A DNA stretch of 40,276 nt from positions 1 through 40,276 of the forward strand of contig JABDAE010000014.1 in the NCBI GenBank assembly GCA_013289325.1, given 5' to 3'. The notes beneath the pieces were generated by a model. The model did not search any database. It was not told the origin of the DNA and was given only the letters and a program-made list of their open reading frames with translations. Origin of the DNA: Chlamydiota bacterium. Lineage in GTDB: Bacteria; Chlamydiota; Chlamydiia; Chlamydiales; Parachlamydiaceae. Numbering within the stretch: the stretch's first letter is position 1; the number at the start of each line of letters is the position of its first letter. Position numbers and translations under genes: made by a program. Positions 31,807 to 39,196 of the stretch are shown piece after piece.

Positions 31807-32364
31807 ATGTTCATTTCAAGTCGCCAAGATGTCAATTTACAGCAGTCCTACATAATAGCTTCAAACAATATATCCATGAGTCCCGGCATGGAAAAGGTAG
31901 ATCAGGTCTCCTTTAATCAAGGAGTGTTTTTTGTGACAATCAAAGGAAAACAAAGAGCCGTTCATTCTTATGATGTGCGAGGATTACCTTTAAATTTAAG
32001 CGATCATCAGCTTGAGGCTTTCTTACAGAAGGGGTACCTACAATTGTCTCAATTATCCAACGGAGATTGTGCAGTTCAGGCCCAAGTTAAAGGACCCGCA
32101 GGTTCAGGAAAAGGGCCTTCTCAGCCCAGCAAAACGGCAGCTCCTATGCCGTCAACGCCACCTCCTACTCCACAAGCACCAACTACTGGGAACAATAATT
32201 ATGCCACAGAAGGGGTAATATTTGGTACATCAGGTGGAATTGTAGGAGGTACGCTGCTTGGAGCTGCTATCGGGGGGCTTCCTGGAGCCGGAATTGGAAT
32301 GGCCTATGGAGCCTTAGGTGGCGCTGTGGGTGGGGTAGTAGGGGCCAAGATCCCTAAGGAGTGA
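31807..32364 (+). CDS. Hypothetical protein with Pro-rich linker and glycine-zipper C-terminus
   Basis: A 185-residue protein with no signal peptide. The first 95 residues form a small, probably beta-rich domain; residues about 98-128 are a Ser/Pro/Thr-rich linker; residues about 134-182 are a Gly/Ala-rich hydrophobic stretch with GxxxG spacing (GGIVGGTLLGAAIGG, GALGGAVGGVVGAK), a glycine zipper that can insert into membranes. GGGAGGT precedes the ATG at 31807. The next gene, also Gly/Ala-rich, follows after 61 bases and may be in the same transcript. A secreted membrane-active role is possible; no family is recognised. Confidence 0.7.
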   Translation: MFISSRQDVNLQQSYIIASNNISMSPGMEKVDQVSFNQGVFFVTIKGKQRAVHSYDVRGLPLNLSDHQLEAFLQKGYLQLSQLSNGDCAVQAQVKGPAGSGKGPSQPSKTAAPMPSTPPPTPQAPTTGNNNYATEGVIFGTSGGIVGGTLLGAAIGGLPGAGIGMAYGALGGAVGGVVGAKIPKE

Positions 32365-32425
32365 GTTTTAAATTCAAGTACACAAAAAACAAATAAATCA
32401 AAAAATAAACATAAGGAGTAATTTT

Positions 32426-32740
32426 ATGACACAACCAGTTAAATCAACGGGTGAAGTCTTGGGCGATTATACAAAAACTGTTGCCATCGGAGCGGGTACT
32501 GCAACAGGAGGAGCAGCTGGTCTTTGGGTGGCCAAGAGTATGTGCACTCTCGAACCTATGATGCACATAAATGCAAATGGAGAAGTAATCCCGGTTACTC
32601 GGGTTTTGGATGGAAAAAAAGTTGTTGTTTTAACAACAAGTGAGGGAATTTGTAAAGCATTTTTCACTTCTATAGGGGCTTTTGCTTTCGGCGCAGGTAC
32701 AGCAGTAGTAGCTAATAAAGTTTATCCTGCCGCTAAATGA
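32426..32740 (+). CDS. Small hydrophobic Gly/Ala-rich protein, 104 aa
   Basis: A 104-residue protein with two glycine-rich hydrophobic segments (about 17-37, AIGAGTATGGAAGLWVA, and 83-98, SIGAFAFGAGTAVVA) around a small polar domain. It may sit in a membrane as a hairpin. AAGGAGT lies at the right distance before the ATG. It is probably co-transcribed with the glycine-zipper gene upstream and ends at a strong hairpin. I do not recognise it. Confidence 0.68.
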   Translation: MTQPVKSTGEVLGDYTKTVAIGAGTATGGAAGLWVAKSMCTLEPMMHINANGEVIPVTRVLDGKKVVVLTTSEGICKAFFTSIGAFAFGAGTAVVANKVYPAAK

Positions 32741-32744
32741 GTCT

Positions 32745-32804
32745 TTGGGACCTGGTCTATGTAATTTGCATAATTTTATGCAGTTGCGATGGCCCAGGTC
32801 CCAA
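32745..32804 (+). terminator. Hairpin after the 32426 gene
   Basis: TTGGGACCTGG (32745-32755) pairs exactly with CCAGGTCCCAA (32794-32804). The loop holds a second small inverted repeat, TGCATAA ... TATGCA. It lies between the convergent genes at 32426 and 32836, so it may end transcription of either. Confidence 0.6.
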
Positions 32805-32835
32805 TAAACAATTTTAAATGAGTATAAACTTGTCG

Positions 32836-33339
32836 TTAATGAATCACACAGGATGAGCCTTGATACTTGCCATTGCCATCATAGCGATGAATCCCTGTGT
32901 CTCTCGTGTAAACGGTTGTGCCTTCACATTGTCTATTTTTATCAAATGTCGTTTCTGCAATTGTATTTGTAGTGGCCCTAACATCTCTTACTATATGTCC
33001 TTGAGCATCGGTTGTAGTCACAGTTTTAGCTAAGCCGTGATTGACTGCGACATCAGTGCTTCCATTGTTAAAGCGCGTTGTGGTGTTGGCAGTCAAATCC
33101 CGTACCATCTGTTCTGTTTTAGGTCTTACGTCTAGCACTTCAGCTACCGCTACGACCCCAATTGTAGACCTGCTACCAAGCCTCATGGCTTCTGCGCCAA
33201 GCGCAATGCCAGCTTCAACAGCTACGCCTGCGACGCGTTCAGCTGTAGGATAGGATCTATCAATTTGTACACTTTCAACGGTGCGATTAGAACGGACTGA
33301 ATCTGCATAGGCGCCAGGTTTTGAAGAAGCTGAAGTCAT
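32836..33339 (-). CDS. Hypothetical protein, 167 aa
   Basis: An unrecognised soluble protein without signal peptide. The N-terminus is Ser/Thr-rich and disordered-looking; an Ala/Gly/Val-rich stretch follows (about 35-70); the C-terminal half is Thr-rich and beta-like (DVRATTNTIAETTFDKNRQ, then HRYDGNGKYQGSS). AAGGAGG precedes the ATG at 33339. It is second in a pair with the Pro-rich gene 23 bases upstream. Confidence 0.68.
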   Translation of the reverse strand: MTSASSKPGAYADSVRSNRTVESVQIDRSYPTAERVAGVAVEAGIALGAEAMRLGSRSTIGVVAVAEVLDVRPKTEQMVRDLTANTTTRFNNGSTDVAVNHGLAKTVTTTDAQGHIVRDVRATTNTIAETTFDKNRQCEGTTVYTRDTGIHRYDGNGKYQGSSCVIH

Positions 33340-33362
33340 AAAAAACCTCCTTGGTTCTTAAA

Positions 33363-33710
33363 TTATGAGATGGCGCAATCGGATTGATGAGAAACGCCTA
33401 CCTGACCACCTCTTTTTGTCGCTGCACCATAGTAAGTAGTGGGGCCATTTGTATGGGAAGCACCTACTTGGACATCGTTTTTTGAACCCGCAACATGGTA
33501 AGTTGTGTTGCCATTTTTATAGGTGGCATACCCTGAAGGCGGGTTTACGCTCGTGACTCCAAAATTGACTGGACTCTCATTTTTTGGCGGTGAAAAGGCG
33601 GGGACATGCCTATGGAAGTCAGATGGTGGTTGAGGTAATTTCACTGGTTGAAATGGGGGTTTTGGTAAATTGGGTGCTGAAAAAGCAGGTGTTCCGACCT
33701 TTGCTGACAT
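33363..33710 (-). CDS. Hypothetical Pro-rich protein with duplicated C-terminal motif, 115 aa
   Basis: The first 60 residues are Pro-rich and disordered-looking. The rest contains two related units, TYKNGNTTYHVAGSKNDVQV and GPTTYYGAATKRGGQVGVSH, each NG/GP-TTY-x(3)-G-x(6)-QVG-SH-like, so a short motif was duplicated. No signal peptide and no known domain. AAAGGAGA lies before the ATG at 33710. First gene of a two-gene minus-strand unit with the gene at 32836. An effector or structural role is possible but unsupported. Confidence 0.65.
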   Translation of the reverse strand: MSAKVGTPAFSAPNLPKPPFQPVKLPQPPSDFHRHVPAFSPPKNESPVNFGVTSVNPPSGYATYKNGNTTYHVAGSKNDVQVGASHTNGPTTYYGAATKRGGQVGVSHQSDCAIS

Positions 33711-33851
33711 AAAATCTCCTTTAGGTTAATTGCGTTCTTATTACATTAAAGACCAAAAATTTTTGAATATATGTGGGTACAAACTCATAGCAAAATCATC
33801 AACAGCCGCTAATTTCATGTCAAGAAAATAGTTTCGAAAGAAGTCTATTAT

Positions 33852-34015
33852 CCTAAAAACGGCAGTTCGAGATGCTAAATTGGCATGAAGATCTTGAATT
33901 AGAATCACTTTGCAGTGGGGCGGGACATTCCCAAGTGGTGAAGGACCGCCCCACTGCAAATGATTCTGGTTCAAGAGATTGTGGCAAGTTAGCGTCTCCA
34001 ACTGCCGTTTTTAGG
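33852..34015. mobile_element. PE1 palindromic element, copy E (164 bp), TSD ATTAT
   Basis: The most diverged full PE1 copy, one base longer than the others. It is flanked by exact ATTAT at 33847-33851 and 34016-34020. Its core arms have changed together (GCAGTGGGGCGG with CCGCCCCACTGC), so base pairing is kept despite divergence. Confidence 0.92.
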
Positions 34016-34134
34016 ATTATATGCAGCGACCGCAAATACAACTCCACAGAGCTTTCTCAAACTGTAAAAGGAGCGTCTTTAGGTTGGTATACACTGAAAA
34101 AGTCATAAGACAAGCTTTAGGTTTTTGTAAAAAA

Positions 34135-34182
34135 CTAACTTTTAGCTCTCTCTTTTTAAATCATGAGAGAGTTAGAAGTTAG
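34135..34182 (-). terminator. Orphan stem-loop with T-run on the minus strand
   Basis: CTAACTTTTAGCTCTCTC (34135-34152) pairs with GAGAGAGTTAGAAGTTAG (34165-34182): 18 pairs with two mismatches that would be G-U in RNA of one strand. On the minus strand the stem is followed directly by TTTTTT, the form of a Rho-independent terminator, yet no minus-strand gene lies upstream of it. It may end an unseen small RNA or antisense transcript. Confidence 0.5.
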
Positions 34183-34261
34183 GGAATGCTTGAGAATATA
34201 AGATTTTGACATATAAAGAGTTGAGAAAAATCATGATTATTCTTATATCCTTAATTTTTTC

Positions 34262-34290
34262 TTGATTTATATGTAGTTTTGTGGTTTAAT
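34262..34290 (+). promoter_or_regulatory. Promoter for the ferredoxin operon
   Basis: TTGATT at 34262-34267, 17-base spacer, TTTAAT at 34285-34290. A TTGGAG ribosome site follows before the ATG at 34323. Confidence 0.6.
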
Positions 34291-34322
34291 AGTTCTTAAA
34301 ATTATATTGGAGTTTAAATCTC

Positions 34323-34589
34323 ATGGCTAAGTTGGTTTTTGAGCATAATAAAGAAGAAAGCGAATTACCAGATAACTCGCCGATTGCTGAGGTATGTGAG
34401 GACGCAGGTGTTCCCTTTGCCTGCACGGAAGGGGTATGCGGCACGTGCGTGATCGAGGTTAAAAAAGGGCATGAAAACCTTTCAAAGCCCACACAAGAAG
34501 AAAAAGATTTTCTTGGCGATGGCGCTTGCGATGAACGTCTTGCTTGCCAATGTAAAATCCGATGTGGTACAGTAGAAATATCGTTTTAA
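34323..34589 (+). CDS. 2Fe-2S ferredoxin
   Basis: A plant/adrenodoxin-type ferredoxin of 88 residues. Cysteine ligands appear as ACTEGVCGTC (C-x4-C-x2-C, about residues 37-45) with the fourth near residue 74 in RLACQC. The protein is acidic, as expected for an electron carrier that docks with redox partners. It lies 24 bases before the Fe-S carrier fusion gene, so both probably share the promoter at 34262 and a role in Fe-S metabolism. The desaturase at 14868 would need such a donor, but no link is shown. Confidence 0.92.
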   Translation: MAKLVFEHNKEESELPDNSPIAEVCEDAGVPFACTEGVCGTCVIEVKKGHENLSKPTQEEKDFLGDGACDERLACQCKIRCGTVEISF

Positions 34590-34613
34590 CAATTATATTA
34601 GGAGAACCTTTTC

Positions 34614-35306
34614 ATGTCATGTTGTCAGCCTAAATCAAACCAATCGTCATCAAACCAATCCTCATGCTGTCAACCAAAAAAGTCAGCATCATCTTGCTGC
34701 GGAGATAGTGCGCCATCCGCATCATCTTGCTGCGGCGATAGCGCAAAACCAAAAAAAGTTGATCGCGAGATGACAATTGAGGCCATTTTATCCCTTTTTC
34801 CTCATAAGGCGCAAAGGCTTTCTCAAGAGATCACAAACGCAGGTTTACACTGCGTCGGCTGCCACGCAGCGACATGGGAGACACTTGAGGGGGGTATGCT
34901 TGGACACGGAATGGATGATGCGGCAATCAACAGATTGGTCGATCGCTTAAACGCCCTTTTAGAAGAAGAAGCCGATGTGAGTACAATCACCATTACTGCA
35001 CGCGCGGCAAAAAAATACTTAGAGATCCTTGCCGAAGAAGGTAAACAAGGCTACGGCATCCGCTTTGCTGAAAGGATGTCTGGTTGCAACGGTTTTGAAT
35101 ATGCACTCGATTATTCTGAAAAAGCAAATGCAGACGACAAAGTTTTTGAGTCGCTTGGCATTCAAATCCACATTCAGGAAAATATGGTGCCAAGATTGAT
35201 CGGCTCTGAGATCGATTATGTCGATGGTCTTCAAGGTGCAGGTTTTAAGATTAGCAATCCAAACGTCCGCTCCGCTTGTGGTTGTGGCTCATCACACGGA
35301 TACTAA
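34614..35306 (+). CDS. Cys-rich / DUF1858 / A-type Fe-S carrier fusion protein
   Basis: A 230-residue protein with three parts. Residues 1-45 are a Ser/Cys-rich tail with paired cysteines in repeated units (SCCQPK, SSCCGDSA). Residues about 52-115 match DUF1858 (TIEAILSLFPHKAQRLSQEI ... CVGCHAATWETLEGGM), a domain found in ScdA-like and hybrid-cluster-associated proteins. Residues about 122-230 are an IscA/SufA/HesB-type carrier with the family's cysteines in MSGCNGF and SACGCG. A-type carriers receive and deliver Fe-S clusters. The N-terminal Cys pairs could bind metal or protect the cluster. AGGAGA precedes the ATG. Convergent with the chaperone gene, only 7 bases apart. Confidence 0.87.
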   Translation: MSCCQPKSNQSSSNQSSCCQPKKSASSCCGDSAPSASSCCGDSAKPKKVDREMTIEAILSLFPHKAQRLSQEITNAGLHCVGCHAATWETLEGGMLGHGMDDAAINRLVDRLNALLEEEADVSTITITARAAKKYLEILAEEGKQGYGIRFAERMSGCNGFEYALDYSEKANADDKVFESLGIQIHIQENMVPRLIGSEIDYVDGLQGAGFKISNPNVRSACGCGSSHGY

Positions 35307-35313
35307 AAGAGTT

Positions 35314-35805
35314 TTAAAGTCCAAATAAACCGCTGCCGGGGGTGCGAACTCCCGGCTCGTTTGTTGCAGATGGAATTGTCTCTCCCTTGACTGCTTCTAT
35401 CCATATCAGCCCCTTTGCGGCAAAGGGGTCAATCATTGAAGCAAGCTTTACGCCACTTAAATCAGTCAGATGGATTTTTTGAAAAAGAAGGAGTTCATCT
35501 TCTTTTTTGCTGTAGGCAAAGATACCATGAGTTGGGTAGTCGGCATCGTTTGCTTTTAACGCCTCTTTAAAAAGGTTTTCTCTGTATTTACCGGCTGGCA
35601 CTTTTCCAATCATACATCCAAGAATGAGAAATTCTCCTGTTGAATCGATCTCAAGTTGAATGTTGATGCCTTCTTTTAAGTGAATTAAACAGGAGTTGTT
35701 GCGATCGGGATGCAGCGCCAGATGGCCACCAAGGGCGCCTCCAAGTTCTTTACTTAGTTCTTTGCCAAGTTCTTCAAGGAGCACGCTAAAAGAATCGGTA
35801 TTCAT
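35314..35805 (-). CDS. Type III secretion chaperone, CesT/Scc1-like
   Basis: A 163-residue acidic protein with the alpha-beta-beta-beta-alpha-beta-beta-alpha pattern of class I (CesT-type) secretion chaperones: an N-terminal amphipathic helix, INIQLEIDSTGEFLILGCMIG, then LFKEALKAN and LLLFQKIHLTDLSG. The C-terminal tail is longer than usual (about 135-163) and Pro/Gly-rich. It follows the CopN-like gene after 6 bases. In Chlamydia trachomatis Scc1 lies beside copN and, with Scc4, chaperones CopN; this is the likely counterpart. Confidence 0.85.
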   Translation of the reverse strand: MNTDSFSVLLEELGKELSKELGGALGGHLALHPDRNNSCLIHLKEGINIQLEIDSTGEFLILGCMIGKVPAGKYRENLFKEALKANDADYPTHGIFAYSKKEDELLLFQKIHLTDLSGVKLASMIDPFAAKGLIWIEAVKGETIPSATNEPGVRTPGSGLFGL

Positions 35806-35811
35806 TTTGTT

Positions 35812-37020
35812 TTACCTCTTTTCTTCATCATCATCTTCTTCGTCCTGATCTTCCTGCTCTTCTTTTTCTTGATTGAGCATATCCATTAAGTCCTCAAGTT
35901 CATCTTCAAGCTCTTCAAGGGCTTCAAGAATTGCCATGTATAGGTCGTCGCGATGTTGAGGGGATTTAAAGATTTGGTTAGAGGCAACTTGTCTTACGGC
36001 ATCGCGATACTGGCTTAAGGCGATGATTTTAGCTTGAATCCACTTCTCTATTCCAAGGCGCAATGTGCCTTGTAACGCCTTTGAAGAGGTGGGGTATCTA
36101 TCGGATGCAAGCGCCATAAATTGTTTGGAAAGCGTTTCGAAGGTAAATTGTGAGGGGCGAGTTAGCCCTTCTTTTTCCATCAGTTTATCGATAAGAGCCA
36201 TTCTAGACCTAAAGAATTTGTAAACACCAAGAATTGCTTGTAAAGACCTTGTCTCCGTGATTAGGCGATGCAAAAGCCCTCTTGAAATGGATGGACCCTT
36301 TGCATTTAAATCGCTGCCGAGGGAGTGAAGCAAAAAAAAGATCACTTTTTGAAGGTCTTTATAGGCATATCGCTTTGAAAGTTCATCAAAAAGAGTGCTT
36401 GAATCGCGCGGGTTTCCGGTAATATCGCGGTAAAGATCTCGCAGCGTCGACGCAGCGCCAAGTCCCTTGTCTTCGCCTTGACGGGCAATGTGCGCAATAT
36501 TTTTCCCTGCTGCAATTTCGCGTCCTCTTGTTAAATTAAGCTCCTCTTTTGCAAGTTGTACTTGCTCTGCCAAGGCGCCATCTGTTGTTTCAAGAAGAAA
36601 AGATAAAGCCTCATCTGCAATCATCGCATCGGGGAAAAATTGGGAGAGGATCGATAAAATATCCTCTTTTGTTGCCCCTTCCTTGATTCTTTCGCGAAGA
36701 AGCATCAGCACATCAACGCGCATCTCCCTTTGTTGCCTACTGAATTTTTCAGCGCTTTCTTGAATTTTTTCTAATGGAATAATGGCTCTTTCGCTTAAGC
36801 CTGCTTTGACTTGCTTTTGCACTCTAGATAGCTGCTCTTTGATAGGCCTTTCTTTTTTTGCAATGGCAAAGGGGTTGACCATCTCTTCTAGTGCATCTTG
36901 GAATGAATCGATACTTTCTAGCTGCTCAGCCCTTAGCTCTTGAGTGGTATCGGCTTGGACAGCTTTCATGGCCTCAAGGGTTTTATCGGGGATTGGATCT
37001 GGAATTCTGGTATCGCTCAT
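35812..37020 (-). CDS. sctW: Type III secretion gatekeeper CopN/SctW (YopN-like)
   Basis: The gatekeeper sits at the cytoplasmic entrance of the injectisome, holds back effectors until contact and is then itself secreted. The 402-residue protein is helical, with a disordered N-terminus (secretion and chaperone-binding region), an HrpJ/YopN-like helical domain (about 90-260) and a C-terminal X-bundle region (about 270-375). It ends in a highly acidic run (EEQEDQDEEDDDEEKR). C. trachomatis CopN is slightly longer. The start ATG lies 3 bases after the sctV stop, which itself forms part of the AAGGG ribosome site, so expression is coupled. Gene order sctU-sctV-copN-scc1 supports the call. Confidence 0.88.
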   Translation of the reverse strand: MSDTRIPDPIPDKTLEAMKAVQADTTQELRAEQLESIDSFQDALEEMVNPFAIAKKERPIKEQLSRVQKQVKAGLSERAIIPLEKIQESAEKFSRQQREMRVDVLMLLRERIKEGATKEDILSILSQFFPDAMIADEALSFLLETTDGALAEQVQLAKEELNLTRGREIAAGKNIAHIARQGEDKGLGAASTLRDLYRDITGNPRDSSTLFDELSKRYAYKDLQKVIFFLLHSLGSDLNAKGPSISRGLLHRLITETRSLQAILGVYKFFRSRMALIDKLMEKEGLTRPSQFTFETLSKQFMALASDRYPTSSKALQGTLRLGIEKWIQAKIIALSQYRDAVRQVASNQIFKSPQHRDDLYMAILEALEELEDELEDLMDMLNQEKEEQEDQDEEDDDEEKR

Positions 37021-37023
37021 CCC

Positions 37024-39189
37024 TTATGAAATCTGCACCCTCCCAAGTGGTTGGATTCGAATTTCAGGGACGATTTCTTGGTAAGAAACAACAGAGATGT
37101 CGACAAATTCCATTTCGATAAGTTTTCTCACAAATCGCCTGACGTCAATGGCTGTGAGAAGCACAGGGGGTTGGCCACCGGGAGGAGGAGGCGCTACCGT
37201 CGATCTGACCCCTTGCAAAATGAGCTGTACTGAATCTGGGTCTAACGCAAGGTATGACCCGGCAGATGTTTGTTTAATAGCGCCGCGCACCATATCTTCA
37301 ATTTCAGGATCTAAGATATAGACGGATAAGACCGATTGCCCCTGTGAGTATTTGTAGCTGATATAGCGCTTTAAAGAAGATCTTACATATTCAGTTAAAA
37401 GAACCGTATCTTTTTCAGTTTGCGCCCATTCGCTTAAAGATTCTAAAATTGTTCTTAAGTCTTTCACAGAAACTTGTTCTTGAATTAAGCGTTTGAAGAT
37501 ATCTGTCATTTTCTGCAAAGGAATAAGGCGGGTGACTTCTTTAATCAAATCGGGAAATGATTTTTCCACAAACTCAAGCATGGATTTGACCTCTTGAATA
37601 CCGACAAACTCATTGGCATAGTGGCGTAAAAAGTAAGATAAATGCAAAATCATCACTTCAAGCGCGTTCCAATACTTAATGCCAGCTTTATCAAGCAGCT
37701 CTTTTTTTTCTTTATTTACCCAAAGGGAGGGGAGTCCTAAGGAATTTGTATAACTTTCAAAAGCTAAATTATAGCGCTTAAGGTTTTCTTGTGACTCGTT
37801 TGTCAAGTAATGCCCTTCTAATACTTTTCCCCTCACGATGGGCACTTCGTTTAAATGGATCGAATATTCATCCGGCTCCAAAATAAGCGAATCAGTTCTC
37901 ACGTGAACGCCAGGAAATTTCACCCCCAAATCGGCATAAAGCGCTTGCCTCATTTTGGGGATCATCTGATCGACAAAGCTTTGCCCTTTTTGGGCCTTTT
38001 GAATTTCAGCGGAAAGAAATTTCCCACATTCGATGACTACAGGAAGAGTCAACGCATAGCTATCAATGCCGCCACCAGAAACGACCTTATGTCCTTTGAC
38101 AGAGGTGTCCATAGTCGTATCGCCGCCAGCAGCGCTCATGAGGCCACCACTTGACTTGGCAGCTTGGATCTGTTTTTGCTCTGTAGACCAAACCGCATAG
38201 CCGATAAGTCCAAAGGCTGCAGCTAAGATCATGAAGGGAGCTGTCGGAAATCCCGGAATAATTGCCATCCCGAGCAAAAAGCCGGCAGCGAGCATTAGCG
38301 CTTTTGGTTGCTTTAAGATTTGTCCTGAGATCTCACTACCCAAATTGGATCGCTCTTTATCTGTCGATACGCGTGTGGTGACAATCCCTGCTGTGATTGA
38401 GATCAAAAGAGCCGGAATTTGGGCCACTAACCCTTCGCCGATGGATAACAGCGTATACGTTGTGGCAGAATCCCAAGCGCTCATCTTATGGATTTGCCAT
38501 CCGATGATCATACCGCCAATGATGTTAATTAAAGTGATGACAATCCCAGCAATGGCATCCCCTTTAACGAATTTCATGGCGCCGTCCATCGCACCGTAAA
38601 GCTGACTTTCTTTTTGGATAAGAAGCCTTTTTTCCCTTCCTTGATTGGCGTCTAAAATACCTGCTCGCATGTCGGCATCGATACTCATCTGCTTGCCTGG
38701 CATCGCATCGAGTGTAAATCTGGCAGCAACTTCTGCAACGCGCTCAGCGCCTTTTGTAATTACGATAAATTGCACTAAAGTAATGATCAAAAAGATCACA
38801 CCGCCGACGACAAAATTACCTCCTACGACGAAGTCACCAAACTGCTGAATGATCAAGCCGCCGTTTGCATTGAGTAAAATCTGCTTTGTGGCGGCGATAT
38901 TTAAACCTAGTCGATAGAGTGTTGTAATCAGAAGTAAAGAGGGAAAGATTGAAAGCTGTGTGGCACTTGGGATATAAAGAGATACCATAAGCAATGCGAC
39001 AGAAATAGCTAAGTTAAGGGCAATCAAATAGTCGATGACATGAGGGTTTAAAGGGATCACAATCATCGCTAAGATGGCGATGACTAAGACAGCAAGTCCA
39101 ACGTCACTTGCCCTTGAGATCCGATCCATTGAGGTTTCGCCCCCTAGGCGAAGAGTAATTCCGTCGAGAATTTTTCTAATGAATCCCAT
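37024..39189 (-). CDS. sctV: Type III secretion export gate protein SctV (CdsV/LcrD/FlhA family)
   Basis: SctV forms the nonameric export gate of the injectisome. The 721-residue protein has an N-terminal membrane half (about 25-330, seven or eight spans) with the conserved loop QFIVITKGAERVAEVAARF and DAMPGKQMSIDADMRAG, a linker, and a C-terminal cytoplasmic half (about 375-721) that forms the ring and binds chaperone-substrate complexes. Family length is normal. A virulence-type SctV rather than flagellar FlhA is indicated by the neighbouring CopN and chaperone genes. Seven bases separate it from sctU and three from copN. Confidence 0.94.
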   Translation of the reverse strand: MGFIRKILDGITLRLGGETSMDRISRASDVGLAVLVIAILAMIVIPLNPHVIDYLIALNLAISVALLMVSLYIPSATQLSIFPSLLLITTLYRLGLNIAATKQILLNANGGLIIQQFGDFVVGGNFVVGGVIFLIITLVQFIVITKGAERVAEVAARFTLDAMPGKQMSIDADMRAGILDANQGREKRLLIQKESQLYGAMDGAMKFVKGDAIAGIVITLINIIGGMIIGWQIHKMSAWDSATTYTLLSIGEGLVAQIPALLISITAGIVTTRVSTDKERSNLGSEISGQILKQPKALMLAAGFLLGMAIIPGFPTAPFMILAAAFGLIGYAVWSTEQKQIQAAKSSGGLMSAAGGDTTMDTSVKGHKVVSGGGIDSYALTLPVVIECGKFLSAEIQKAQKGQSFVDQMIPKMRQALYADLGVKFPGVHVRTDSLILEPDEYSIHLNEVPIVRGKVLEGHYLTNESQENLKRYNLAFESYTNSLGLPSLWVNKEKKELLDKAGIKYWNALEVMILHLSYFLRHYANEFVGIQEVKSMLEFVEKSFPDLIKEVTRLIPLQKMTDIFKRLIQEQVSVKDLRTILESLSEWAQTEKDTVLLTEYVRSSLKRYISYKYSQGQSVLSVYILDPEIEDMVRGAIKQTSAGSYLALDPDSVQLILQGVRSTVAPPPPGGQPPVLLTAIDVRRFVRKLIEMEFVDISVVSYQEIVPEIRIQPLGRVQIS

Positions 39190-39196
39190 TCTTTAT

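Larger units (their letters stand above)
33711..34322. other. 612-bp gene-poor region with mobile-element remains
   Basis: From left to right: the leader of the Pro-rich gene; about 33770-33847, a probable decayed half of PE3 ending TTTCGAAAGAAGTCTA; PE1 copy E (33852-34015); a stem-loop (34135-34182); and the ferredoxin promoter (34262-34290). If copy E and one ATTAT are removed, the minus strand has an open frame of about 45 codons from GTG 34047 to 33741, so a small gene may have been interrupted; this is weak. Confidence 0.5.

Noticed and set aside
32836-33339. HRYDGNGKYQGSS resembles Rhs/YD-repeat wording
   Set aside because: A single short match in a 167-residue protein without other YD repeats; not enough for a toxin call.
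34041-34070. Short match (AGAGCTTTCTCAAA) to the inner arm of PE2
   Set aside because: Too short, and neither PE2 end is present; probably chance.
33741-34108. Open frames over PE1 copy E on both strands
   Set aside because: Element-derived. A 45-codon ancestral frame after excision is mentioned in the region entry but is too short and unsupported to call a gene.
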